A stretch of 64,000 nt of DNA. Source: Rhynochetos jubatus (lineage: Eukaryota; Chordata; Aves; Eurypygiformes; Rhynochetidae). Position 1 is the first letter of the stretch; the number at the start of each line of letters is the position of its first letter. Made by a program: the position numbers and the translations under genes. Below are positions 1 through 12,700 of this stretch, one piece after another. A model generated the notes under the pieces. That model made no database searches. It saw only the letters and a list, made by a program, of their open reading frames with translations, and was not told the DNA's origin. The stretch spans positions 28,229,722 to 28,293,721 of the forward strand of contig CM050654.1 of NCBI GenBank assembly GCA_027574665.1, written 5' to 3'.

Positions 1-3000
1 CCTACGTACTAAGGGATTATTTGAGGGTTTTGCTTTAATGATGCACAGAAACTGTAATAGTTCTTTCAGAGCCTTATGCAACAACATGTTTTGCTTCTTC
101 TAAAAGCCAAATAACTCTTGTTTTGAATGATTTAGTAGCAAACTTACTTAGTCACTGTGCTGTGGTTCAATGGTCTGCAAAATTTTCTTTTTAGAAATAC
201 AAACCCATTATGTAAATACTAAAGAGCATCTTCAGGAAAACTAACTTCAATTTGGTTTTGTCCTTTTTTTTGTGTTTATTTCAAACTTTGCAAGCTTCAG
301 ATCACTCACATGACCTTTTTTCTTCAAAGTATGCAAAATAAAATTGCTTTCTGACTAAAAGCATTGATATAAGTTTTAGCCCAAAGCAATGTTCCAACTG
401 AGTTTTTATGCCTCCTGAAAACTGAGGATAGATGAAGAGGGATTTACAGAGCACATCCCTGAGAAAGGATATTTATGTGGTTAGGAAGTCCAGCTTCAAA
501 ACTTGGTCAACCTCTATTGTTTGGTCCCTCTATCTTCTTGTTCCTGAGTTTCCCACTTCTGAACGGCTCCTTTGCAGAGTAGGCTGGTAGAACAGTTACC
601 ATCCACAGAAAATAGGAGTCTAAACTTGGTATTTGTTCAAAGCTGTGGGAATGGGTATTTCTATATCTCCAGTTTCTTCCAAACAAGGATCCTGACTCTC
701 TCTAGGGTGTTTATCTGCTTGTGGAATACAGTTCTTGGTTAACAGCTTCTAATGTCAGAAATACATTGTCTTGTTAAGAATCATCACAGCTTAAAAGCTA
801 TAAAAGCTTACATTGAATGAACTCTGAGACTTAACAATTAGGTCACTAGGAGAACTCTGCTTGGAGGAAGGATTTGACTTTAGATGTGAACAGGGTAGGT
901 ATCTACTAGCACGTACTAAGTCCAGGACTCATATTTCCAGAAAACAGAGCCCTAAATGCCAACAAAACATTTTGTAAACAGTTGGGGTGAGATTGAGAAA
1001 CTAACTGAAAGTATTTGTCACACAGTGGTGTTTATTGAGCTATTAAGTCTATGTTATGAAAGGCAGGTCATTAGCAGAGTGGGTGCCGTGCTGATAAAAT
1101 GTGTGAGAGGTGACAATGACTGGGAAGGAAAGTCACATTTCGGTTTATTTTCCCTCTTCTAAACAGCACAAAAATAAAGTGTTTAATTAATTGTTTGCTC
1201 TGCATTTAACAACTTTCCATTAGTTCATTTGCTTAAGTGTGGGAGCAATCAAGAACCCATTAGCTAATGTCGAAGCTCAGCAAGGGAGGAAGCTAGAGGC
1301 AGGTGCTGGGGTCAGTGTGTGCAGAATCAAGGGACCATCAGTCTCCTCTTGCTTTAATTTGTCTGCAGGAGTTTCCCAGAGTCACAGCAGCAGTTGGAAT
1401 CACCAGCCATTTCCAGCTGGAGCTTTGAGGGATTTTATGAGTAGATCCAGCTGGAAAAGATCTGTAGTCAAAGAAGCAGATACTAATGACTGACATGTTG
1501 CACTGCCCTTCTGTGATTGTCTATTAATTCTGCTGTGAGCCCCACCCCCTGCTAAGGAAGATGGTAAAGAAATGATGGCACTGAGCAGGAGCCACAGAGA
1601 CTTGAATTCAATTAGTTTTCCTCCCCAGACTCCCTTGAACAAATCATTCATGGCAAGATTTGAAAAGGAGCAAGAAGGTATGGCTTCAATTTTCTAAAGA
1701 AGGCTTTAAAAAAGTCATTGAATTATTCTAGTTTGGCTTCACTTGTACTGAGATTCAGAGTCTCACACGGCTTTCAGATGAATAATATGAGAAATTGAAA
1801 CTCGGCTCAAGTCTGCCAGATGCATTGCAAGCTAAGTTTACAAGAACTCTATGGGAAAGAACCTTTAATAGGGGACTAGGAAACATTATATGTCAAGGGA
1901 TTTTTTTTCACAGATATTTTATTTTACTTTTATGAGAATAATGAGGAAAAGTATAGATTTCTTAGACAACATGCATTCTAGACACTTTTACCCCACAGAG
2001 GCCAGCTGGGGAGAAGGCTTTAGTCCTGCCATCCACATCATGAGGTCAAAATTTAAGCTTCTGTTTAAGAGCAATGAGACATGACTGAGTAATGATGAAC
2101 TAACAGGTTATTTCCCATTATCCAAAAAACAGTAACCAGTTACATATATACTTTTAGTTCATTGTGAATATGAGCTAAATGCCTTGGTTTTACTACCTCA
2201 GTAGGGTTGTACATCACATTTGTTGTGTACTGGAAGAAGGCAACTAGTCTGTGTATTAACACTAGGATGAAATTAGCACTCGTGTTGTCATCCAGCTGGA
2301 TTGTGGAGCTTCCTGCCAAATACCAGTTAATTCTGACAATTTATTGCTTTCCATTTAGTGACTAATTTTTCCTTGGTTTAGGTTAAAAGTAACACAAAGC
2401 AGTATCCCAAGTCTGTGACTGGGAAGCAGTAGGAAGACATCCAAGAAAAAGTTCCTGGATTTAAACTATTGAGACACAGCAGCGGAATGATACAGCTTAC
2501 TGCATTTCAATACATAAACCAGAACTCATAGACAAACATTTTCCCCCCCTTCCTAGGTAGTTGTTATATTTCTGTAAAAGCATATTTAATCTTGGCCAAT
2601 TCAACTTGCTAGCACTCAGCAATTAACAGGTCTTGTCTTTTCTTTTTTTTTTTTTTTAGACAGGCATTTGTTGATGATAATAGTCTTCTCAACCAAAAGG
2701 CTTGTTTTTAAATGAAAACAGATTATGGAAGGAATCATTAAGTATTAGTGTCAGTCTGATTTTTGATTTTCAGATATTTTAACCTTAATTGATTTACTTT
2801 TATTCCCTGGTGTGTTTTAAATCAATTTGCTAAATTTGACAATATTCAGCATTGCTGACATTTCAGAGAAGTGGCCTTTCCCAGGCACCACAGCCTAGCA
2901 GAAACACAGGCTTCCCCCCATAGCTCCCTGCACTTAGCAAATGGTGGGTGGAAAAGTGTCATTAGTGATAATGACCCATTTAGGTTGCCTGATTGCCCCA

Positions 3001-6000
3001 CTGCTTGGCCCAGCTCTCTTGCAGCAAAGCAGGCAGGGAACCCTGGCCACTATCCATCTGGATACAAATCTATCATTTGGAAAATCTATTTTGGGAGCCA
3101 GAGCTCAAGTTGTAAGGATTCTGACCCATTATTTAAAAAAGGCCGATTGAAATGTTTTAAAACACTAAAACACCTGCTATTCTTAAATCAGGAGATAAAA
3201 AGCACAATTGTTTATTAACCATACCACGGCTGAGGCAAGATTTGTAAAATTGTGTAGACTGGACAGTTGTGAAATCCTCTTTCATTTCAAATTAAAAAAA
3301 AACCTATACAAAGCTTCACTGGTTAGCTGTACTGCTGATGAACTCCTGCCTCTGGAAGCTTTCATATTTTTAGTAGTTTGTCACAAAAAAACCTGCACCT
3401 GGCTACCATAAGTGGGAGAGGGGAGCCAGGTATGGGATCCTGTCCACAATGATGCCAGTAGGAGACCCCAAGATAGGGTACTACCACACACAGACCATCC
3501 CTGCAGGAATGCTATCTTCATATTTATCATCCTCATTTACATTCTTACTTTTCCATTAATTATCCAAATCCTCTTTCAAACCAATGCCAATTTTTAAAAT
3601 CACTGGCTAGGAAAAAATATGAGCCCAGATTGTATATAGCAGGGATGCCTAGTGTAATTCTCTTGTCTTGAGTTTTTCTAATTTCTTTGTTTATGATAGA
3701 TGGATAAAGTTGCAAGACAAAATGCAGTACAGCCATTCAAAATCTGCTGGGATGTGCAGGTTATCATTTCTACTTCCAGCACTGTTGCTGGCACAAAATC
3801 ACAGCTTTCCCCAAAACGACATTGGTAAAACAGGGTTAATAAATGCCATGCTTGCCAGCTTGGAGGGAACCTCCTGCTCACTGGCCTATGATGCACTTTA
3901 GAAGCTTTAACAGGCTTTATGTAAAGCTTAGTCCTCAGGTAAAATGTGTGAGCTGGGCTTGGGTTTAACCTTTCATGTGTGAGTCGCTGGCTTACAGTGG
4001 TTAGATAGCCAAGGAGGAGTTATGTATCTGAAAAGACTGTACAGCCCCATTACTGATTCAGTCTGGTGTTTAAATCACTGTGATCCCAGCTCAGGCATCC
4101 TACTGCTGCCTGGGAGTAACCAGGGGTTCATCAGATCATCAGAAATTACCTTATTTGTCTCCCGGCTGGCAAGAACCTGTGTTTATGGCAACACTCAGAA
4201 TAGCGAACTAACAACAAGGACAGCATTTTTACAGTGAAGTTTAGAGCCTCAGTCAAAAATAATGGACCATAATATGCCAAACTGCCCACTGGTTCAAACA
4301 GAGGGTTGGCAGTAAAAATGCTCCCCAGTGCCCTGTGTACATCAGACCTATACGCTAATAACACTGTAAAAAAGAAACATTTAGTACTGAAAATTCCTAA
4401 AGTAGCTGAATAAAGGCTTTATCCAGCACCTATGAAAGTCAGTGGAAAAAGTCCCTTGGGTAACCCTTTTTCTATTTCCTCAAAGGTGCCATGCCATAAA
4501 AGTAGCAACTTCCACCAAAGCTGTAGCACTGCTTAAAGTGACAGGACTTCTGTTTCAGTTATAACATGGGTGGGTTACCTACTGCTAGACAAGGAGGGTG
4601 GGAAAAAGGAGGGCTCCCAGCTTCCTTCCCTAACTGTGCCTCAGTATCTTTTCACAGCTCAGAGAAATCCAGTTTTTCTTTCTGGTCCAGGTCAAACAAG
4701 GTTTAGTTATGAGCCATGCCTGGACCATGAAGTCAACAAATACCCTGTTTTAATGGTGCCTTTCAGAGGTTCATTCTGAGAAGTCCTACATCTGCTCCCC
4801 ATGGGCAATTCCTTACCTAGATTTTACTCTGTCAAAGAGTGTGATGAAGAACTAAATCTTCCACAATTCTTTCTGCCTTATCTACTTGCTTTGTGTTACA
4901 AACTAAATAATGATGGCATATCTTCCAAAGCCAGAGCATTTGTTCTCATTTTGCAAGGAACTGAGATAACTTTGAGTAACTGCTGTGTCATGACAACAGC
5001 AGCTGTATCCTTAATTAACACATAAGTGTCAGGTGCTCTGACCAAGAGCACACACACAACATAATGCCTGAGATCTGTAGGTCTGATACAGCATATTGCT
5101 GATTTTAGTAGTGAATGAGCTGCTTGATGTAGCACTTTGCAGCAGGTCCCAAGAAGTGCATCAGAAAATCTGTCAGTGTAGCTGGTGAAGACAGCATTGT
5201 GTACCTACAATTTCTCTCTTCAGCAAGAGCTGAACCTTTAATTTCATCTGTCAGCAGAAGAGAGGAGCAAGTCACTTCACAGCGCTGCAACTTACTGTGC
5301 TCCAATACAAACCCTTGGAAGGTCCTGAATGCAGGTATTGCCTTTACTGCATGTGACCAGAGCTAGCCTTAACTTTGCAGACTTTCCAGTTGAGGGGAGC
5401 AAAGAAACCCACAGTGGAGCCAATTCTTTTCATAAAGGAGTTCATGGAAGATGGCAGCCAGTCCAGTCCATAATGAGGTGTTATTGTGATGTCCATCAGT
5501 ATGGCAGCTGACCCCTGAATGTGCTTCTGAGCGTTATCATAATTATAAATCACTCATGGAAAGATGACAAAGCCTGCATGGGAATGTCCCAGGCTGTGGA
5601 TTGAAGCAGAGGGCTGAATCAGCATAAATGACCTTTGCCCACATTGCTGGTGTGACACTACCTACCTGGGTTAAGACAAAGTCTTGCTGGAAGTTTGACA
5701 TGGTCATCTGGTAGGTTTAGGTCATGCTAGGTGACATGCTAAGGACACTAGAAAACTCAGGATGTCCCATATTCCACTGGGCAGCTCCTGACCCTACCAG
5801 GGTCTAGGATCAAAACTTTTGCTGCCAAAACTAGTGGTGAGTGTTAGCTTTCAGATGGTCCTCATGTGCCCTCAATGGGCAGACTAGGTAAGTGACATAA
5901 AGCAATGGCACTGGTCCCCAGTGCAGCGTCAGAGGTCAGGGCTGGTCCTGTGACAATGAAAGGACATTAATTACGGCCACCAAAATGTTGATCATTAAGC

Positions 6001-8922
6001 AGTAAGTGGTGCCCATGAGCTCTTTATTCAGTGTTTCCTGCCATTTTGTTGTACAAGCCAAATCTTCCTCTACAGCTTTCTGTCCTAGAGGGTGTAAACC
6101 TCACATGTAGCCCAAGCTTCCTAATACTTGTGGTGTAATCTGAGGATGAAAGGTACAGTCTAACTACAACAGCGCTTTTATTGTTGTAGTGAGAAGATTG
6201 CTTGGATGACATAATGCTGGTAAAGATGGTTAAATCTGATTCCCTCAAGCCTGCAAAAGCTATCTTTTTTTCCCTTTTTTTTTTTTTTAATTTGGCTTTG
6301 AAACACCTATATGAATTTTACTCTGTGTTTCATAGAGAAGAGGAGCTCTCTAGGGAGGAAAACTCCAGCATGCTTGGTGTGTATTTCAGACACAGATGGC
6401 AGCTTTATAGCAGAGAGTTTGTGTGTAAAAATATTGAAGAGACAATCAAAACATCCCATGAACTCAAACACACTTAAACAAAACCAGATGAAAATCAAAA
6501 CAACAATTTCTTGGTAAAGTGCAGGATACTAATGAATATTATAGATCAAAGAGCTAAGGGTATACTCTCCCTGTTTGACAGTTTGCCTGCCAGACTTGCA
6601 GGCCGTATTCATGGCAGCTGAGGGAGTGCTCCAAAGAAATAGCAGCACAATTTTCAGAGTTCCCAATACTGACTTGTGCCCATATATTGTAGTTATTGGG
6701 GGCTAAATAGTGCCAAATTACTAAACTTTTCAGTTTCAGCCAGATTTATCTGATTCTAATGCAGAGCAAATGTTGAAGGCTAAAAATAGCCTGCAAAATT
6801 CAATAGCAACTCCTGTGCCTGCAGAGATGTGTATCATGGGGGTGACATGGGGTGCTACCACAGTGCAGTGTTAGAGATGAAATTATGCTGTGACACCCTG
6901 CACTCATTGAGAAGATGGGGCATGACATCCTCCACAAGCATCACAATTTTATGGAAGCCTTCTTTTAGGGAAAAAGACAAAATTGGTATTTGGGATATTT
7001 AGTTTTGTGTAAGTCTCAAAGTCAGTTTTATATTTAAGCAAAACCATTATTTTCTTTCTGAAAGACTTTACTTAAATATTTTCCCTCTATTAATTGTGCA
7101 TCATCCCAAATACAAGAATCAAAATTAGTCTCCCTTTCCCTAAGCCTACATTTCTTTAACATTTTCTAAAGCTTGAAGTCTGAAAGCTAGAGAGCAACAG
7201 CTAGTTCAGTGCATGCTCATTCTGGGCTCACCTACAAACAGCTTAGAGACCTATTTACTGAGGGAACCCCAAGAGTTAGGAAATAATTCACGAGATAGGA
7301 TAGGATAGTGGCATCTCTCTTTGATGGAACAGGAGGGTCTCTTCAGATTTCTGGGTTTGGACAGGATGGGGAGAGGCTATTTTCATTTTGTTTCACTTTG
7401 TTAGAACTTCATCCTTGCCCGACATCTCTGGTTTTGTCTGTTTTTCAGGGAAGGATAATTAGGCTTCAGACTATAACAACCCCATTACCAAAACAGCAAG
7501 CCTTCTTCAGGGAGACAAGAACAGCTCAAGCCCTGCCGGGCAGGGAAGAGCAAATCTCAAGGTTTCTTTCCAGATTTCCCCCCTGCCCTGTGGCATCCTG
7601 CTGCTACCTTCAGCTTTATCCTCTCTGCCTTTCTCTGGAGAGGTTCAGTTCCTTTCATCTTTGCGTTTACGGATCTTGCAATGACCTGTCACAACATGAG
7701 CTCCCAGCAGCAATAGGAAAGGTGCTGGTTTAGGCTGGTGGTGGCTGAAAGCTCACTCCTTTTATTTTTCTTTCCAAATTTCATTGAAATGAAGGAGTAA
7801 GTTTTCAGGGAGAGAGGTAAGACCTCCTGGACCTTCACAAAATCCAGCTGTTTGTAGATGCCTACTGCAGAGCAGTTCATGTGTATTATGCCAAGCATCC
7901 CGTGATCATAAGCACTTTATGCATAACAAATGGAAGCAATGCTGTTGTACTCAACCAAACCTTATGATCTGGTATCAGAGAATTGTAGTTAATTATCTTG
8001 CAACTGTGTATGACTTCAGATGCAGTCATTCCCAAGGTCTGCAAGTCTGAAATCTGCATAATTGATTATGCTGATATACATGGCCTGTGCTTTTCCCATC
8101 ACCCTTCAGTCATTCAGACTCAGTAGTCCAATATTCGCAAAGCCACATTCGGATAAATAAAAATGTGTTTATGCTGTGTGGAGAGGAATTGCTGTAAAAA
8201 ACACATCAGAGACCATGTCTTTCTGTTTGTACTCACACTGAACAAATGCCCCTGCACAGCTACCCAAGGGAGGTATAGAAATCCCTTCTTTGCTTACCTA
8301 TACTGTAGTGTTACCTGGCAAAGGAAACGTGCCTGAGCTTTTAGCATGTACTGCCCATTGGGCTGGGTTCATAGCCCAGCAAATGCTACATTTGTGGGTG
8401 CAAAATGCTTTGAGTGCTTTGTGTCCGAGGCATGGTGCATATTTAGAACAGAGTTACCAGTGCTGCAGTGAGCACTTCGTTCAAGAAAAGGGCAGGGATC
8501 AATTGCAATATTGCTCTAAGCAATATTGATCTAGGATGTATAAGAAAACTGCTCAGCTAAAGGTTTTAAAATGCAGCAGCCTGCACAGACACAAACCAAA
8601 TAACAGAAGGTGTCAGTGATGAGCTGCTAACAGGAAGGGTGAAAACCCAGTTCTTCTAACCCCTGGAAGCTGGGCAGGAGGTGAGGATGAAGGGATAATC
8701 TTGCCATTTTCAATGCAAAAATCAGATGAGAGGCATAAAATCTGGAAATGCAGTAATAGAAGCAATTATGATAATGATATGGTGTGAGAAAAAAACATCA
8801 CTACGATCAATTCAAAGCGTTAGTAGTGAGCTCAGTTTTATTTATTTTACTAAAAAATAATGTGCAAATATATTTTCCATTCCACGAAATTTCTAACATT
8901 TTTGTCAGGCACATCAAAATAG
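1..8922. other. Gene-free, AT-rich sequence
   Basis: All open frames are short and none resembles a known protein. I see a poly-T run at 2643-2657 and a T-rich stretch at 6265-6289, and no recognisable transposon. An imperfect hairpin (GATCAATTGC... with ...GCAATATTGATC) lies at about 8497-8531. Confidence 0.6.
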
Positions 8923-8927
8923 ATAAT
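8923..8927. repeat. Target-site duplication, left copy (ATAAT)
   Basis: Five bases directly before the LTR are identical to the five directly after it. Confidence 0.8.
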
Positions 8928-9732
8928 TGTGCTGGGTTCAGTCAGGAAAGGGCTAACTCCCTTTACTCTGGTTGCCAAGAAACTATGTTGCTGGACAGTA
9001 AGTGAAAACATTGATAAGGCCCCAGCTGGTGCTGGGGATGGCCTGTACTGAACTCAAGGTCTTTTGTCTGCTTCGGATACTGTAGCTGACCCAGACTAAC
9101 CAAGGAAGTATTTCATTCCACAGTACGTCATGTTCCGGTCTCTTTGGGTGGGGAAGAGGGTCCGGTAGCCATTGCTCTTCCCTTCTCTCTCCCTCCCTTA
9201 CTCCCTTGCTCGTCTCTCTGGGCACTTGCTAACCCTCCTGCGTTAGCTGCTTTGCCAGCTCCTGTGCTGGCTCATTCGTGTGGGAGCTGGTGGATTGTTT
9301 TGAGTTTTCTGGCCGTGTTATCAGTGATAAGGTTTGCTCGGAATCTGCTGCGTAGGCTCCCGGGCTCCGGCGTTCAGGCCGCGGCTCTCGGGCTGTGATC
9401 GCTCTTGGCCTGTGGGTCCTGGGCTCTCAGGGTCTGATTTTCATCCCTCAACATCTGGGTGTGCATTGGTCAGTGGATGGTGGGGAATTGTATCATATTG
9501 TATCATATTGTATATATTGTACTGTATGTTTCATTTTCTACTATTTTAATTATTTAGTATTAGTAGTACCTGTATATATTGATTTAGATTTAATTAGTAA
9601 ATAGTTCTTATCTCAATTTTACGAGCTTCCTTATTTCTTTTTCCTCCGATTCTTCCCTTCCACTGGAGGAGGGGAGGGGGATTTGTGAGAGCAGCTTCGT
9701 GGTATTTTGCTAGCCGGAGTTAAACCACGACA
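8928..9732 (-). mobile_element. Solo LTR, avian ERVL type
   Basis: An 805-base element reads TGTCGTGGTTTAAC at its start and ends in CCAGCACA on the minus strand, with terminal TG/CA. It is flanked by a 5-base direct repeat, ATAAT, at 8923-8927 and 9733-9737. The ends match the LTR pattern I know from bird ERVL (class III) elements, and a 5-base duplication fits that class. No gag, pol or env sequence or second LTR follows, so it is a solo LTR left by recombination. It holds about twenty CpGs, many more than its flanks, which with the intact duplication suggests a fairly recent insertion. The open frames inside it (9144-9604) are not genes. Confidence 0.85.
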
Positions 9733-9737
9733 ATAAT
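9733..9737. repeat. Target-site duplication, right copy (ATAAT)
   Basis: Right partner of the ATAAT repeat flanking the solo LTR. Confidence 0.8.
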
Positions 9738-12700
9738 TTCAACTTTTTGTTTAATTGAAAATACTTTTCATATTGGAGATTCATCTGGATGGATTCATTC
9801 CTGCTAAAAGTTTTGTTTGTAAAGAAAGCAGCATTTATTTTGAAAGGGAAAAATATTTGGTTAATAGAATTTCCAGCTGACTTCAAAAGACCAAAAAGCT
9901 TAAAGAGATGAGCATCACAGCAGTGTTGCTAGAGGTGAGATGCAAGAGTGGAGGTAATGTGCATACAAGGGTTATCCTGTCTGGTCTGTCGCAACTACTT
10001 ATGCTGAGTCCCCCAAGAAGTGCTGTGGATTAATCTTTGGAAAAATGACAAAATGTCAGTAAAACCACAGAGTACATGCTGAGTTCCTGGGCTTCAGCTC
10101 CAGCTCTCTAAGCTTTGAGGGACACATGTTCATTTCCATCAAACCACTTCTGAATTCTTCACAACTGCATCTTGAGTAATTTATCAGGAAGAAAATCTTC
10201 TAAAGAACAATGCATGCAATAACCCTATTTACTTCTTGCCTAGTCCAAAGGCTGCTGAAACTATTGAGAGGTTTACTGGTGACTTCAAGGGGCTCTGGAG
10301 GTGGCCCATAGAGGGGTGGCATACTTGTGAATGGTGGTGCTAGAAAGACTGGCAGAAGAAAACCAAATTTGCTTAGAGGTATGTAAGATGGGAGGTAATA
10401 TCATTGGGCAACTGAATTATGAGGCAGCAGCAAAGAGGTCTTGCTCATTTATCAATTGTAAATCTATGTACTTTGCTGTGGGCACCCAGTCTTCTGCTGC
10501 CTATTAGCTTGCATCGTTCAATTTGCAAATTATCAGACAGACATTTAAGTTATTTTGGGCATGCTGCTATCCAATTTGCATAGCAAACAGAGCCTGAGAT
10601 GTGCATGAAAAATTCCCTGGACAACTGAGTTTTTAAAAACTCTGGTTCTGCCTTGAGACACGCAGGTGGCTGAGTGTCATCTCAAGGAAGGGATGAGATT
10701 TACAACATTCATTTTAGAGGTGTTTGCTCAGAAAATAATATCCTAAGGTTGCTTTGGAGCTTGCAAATCACTTTCTCACCTTAAAGAATTTATGACACAA
10801 AATGTGTGAGAGTTCAGTGCAAATTTGGGGAAAGTTTCATGTCCAAAGCTGTAGAAGTTTTATTCCTCCTTCCACAGAGGCTGCAAAGCCCTCTGCTTGC
10901 AAAAAATAATTTCCTTACTGTCCCTGACCCTATTCTTCTGGCTTTAGATTTTTAGATGACCATGCTATGTGAATAAATGCAATCTGGAGGGGCAGACATA
11001 CTTCCATGGAGGTGCTGTCCTTTCCATGAGGCTATTTGAAGAGGTGTTCACGCAGATTCCCCTTAATTCACTGTATTAGTGACTCCCCACCTCCTTGTCA
11101 AGACCGCCTTATTATATTCTGACTAATTTCTTTGCTATGGTTCCAGTTGGACAGAAGGTCTCAGATTTCCAGAGTCTGGACCATATCCTGAAGGAGAGGA
11201 ACCACCTTTTGATGCACTCTGAGACGGACTGTCTTCTCTCTTGCTGTCAATCTCACTACTGCCCCTGTGGCAACACATATGGCTACTCAACTGGAAAAGA
11301 AACATCCATAAAATGTGTATTTTTTAGGTCCTTAAAGCAGAATTATCTATCTGAAAACAAGCTGAACAAGCCATTCTTTCAGAATTGAGTATCCTTGGAA
11401 CATTCTCAATTTAGTAACCTGTGCTACCTATGCTGATGGGTGACAGCCTGCTGCTGGAAGAACTTCCAGCCTTCAGCCCCAGGGAAGCTAGATACTGTTC
11501 TTCGAGCCAAGCTATGGTAATCATCTGTGTGGTTCCTAGTAAATGGATCTTGCTGCCATATCAGAGAGACAGCACAAGGAAGTTGTACTGCAGATTATAG
11601 AACATGGAAAAAGATGAAACAAATTTCAGACACTTGTGTCACCTCCTTTCCCAAATATCTAACCAGGGTTAGTCTCTTCATTCTTCAGCTGTGCAATGAG
11701 GCCCACGCTGACTCCTTTCAATGATTCTACTACTTAGCACAATAACTCACTGTCAGCAAATTTTCATTAAGACTGCCTAAATTTTCCTTTGCTCAGCTTG
11801 GTTATAATAACATTCTCTGTCAATTCCCTCTCCAACAGTTATATCTGCACTTCCCAGGTTTTTGAATCTTTTCTTACAGATGATTACAATTATAATAATA
11901 CTCCTTTAAACATTTTTTCCCATTCAGATATATTTACTGCCTGGAAATCTTATCTTGACAGAGTTAGAGGATGTAGGGCATTTTTCCAGCCGAATTCTAG
12001 CTGTTCCAGACATATGCATGCACACAAATGGTCCTAACCAGCCTGTGTTTCACAGTTCCTTCCTGATTTTATTTATTTATAGCCTGGAAAGCTCAGCTTG
12101 AAATCTGGGAGTCCCATCATCAGGTGTTATCTCCCCTAAATAGTCTGCCATTGCATTGAACCTCTTACCTGAGCAAGCAGTCCAGCTCAAATACAGCAGA
12201 ATTTCTCAGCTATGGGCTGGACCTCAAGGGTAAGCATAAGAGGTCCTTAAGGCAAGACTCTAGAAGAAGCCATTCTGTTGGCAACAAGGAAACATGACCA
12301 TTTGCAGGGAGAAAAAAAGGGATGCAAGTCATGGAGCTAATTTGGAGGAGGAACTGTGAAATACAGCATCTAGGAGAGACCGAGGCAAATATTATTCACA
12401 TCAGCCTTTAATCTCTGCTTTTGGTGAATTCTCAGCAATAGGACTGTTTACTAATTCATCTTTTTCATCATCCTATTTGTCATTCCCATTTTCCTTCTTT
12501 CCTGACTTGATTCAAGCAAACAGCAGCACCTGAAGCGTGTGGGGAGGGATTACAGACTCCATCTTTAGAGTGACCTACTTTTCTTTTTAAGCAACTTCTA
12601 TGCCCTACCCAGGCTTTGGAGGTTGTCTGCTGGATAATGTAAAATGATACTAACTGGGCTATTTATATCGCTGCAAAGTGACTACATGATGGGATAATTA

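Noticed and set aside
9144-9604. Overlapping open frames in a GC-rich block
   Set aside because: They lie wholly inside the solo LTR, in the opposite orientation to the element.
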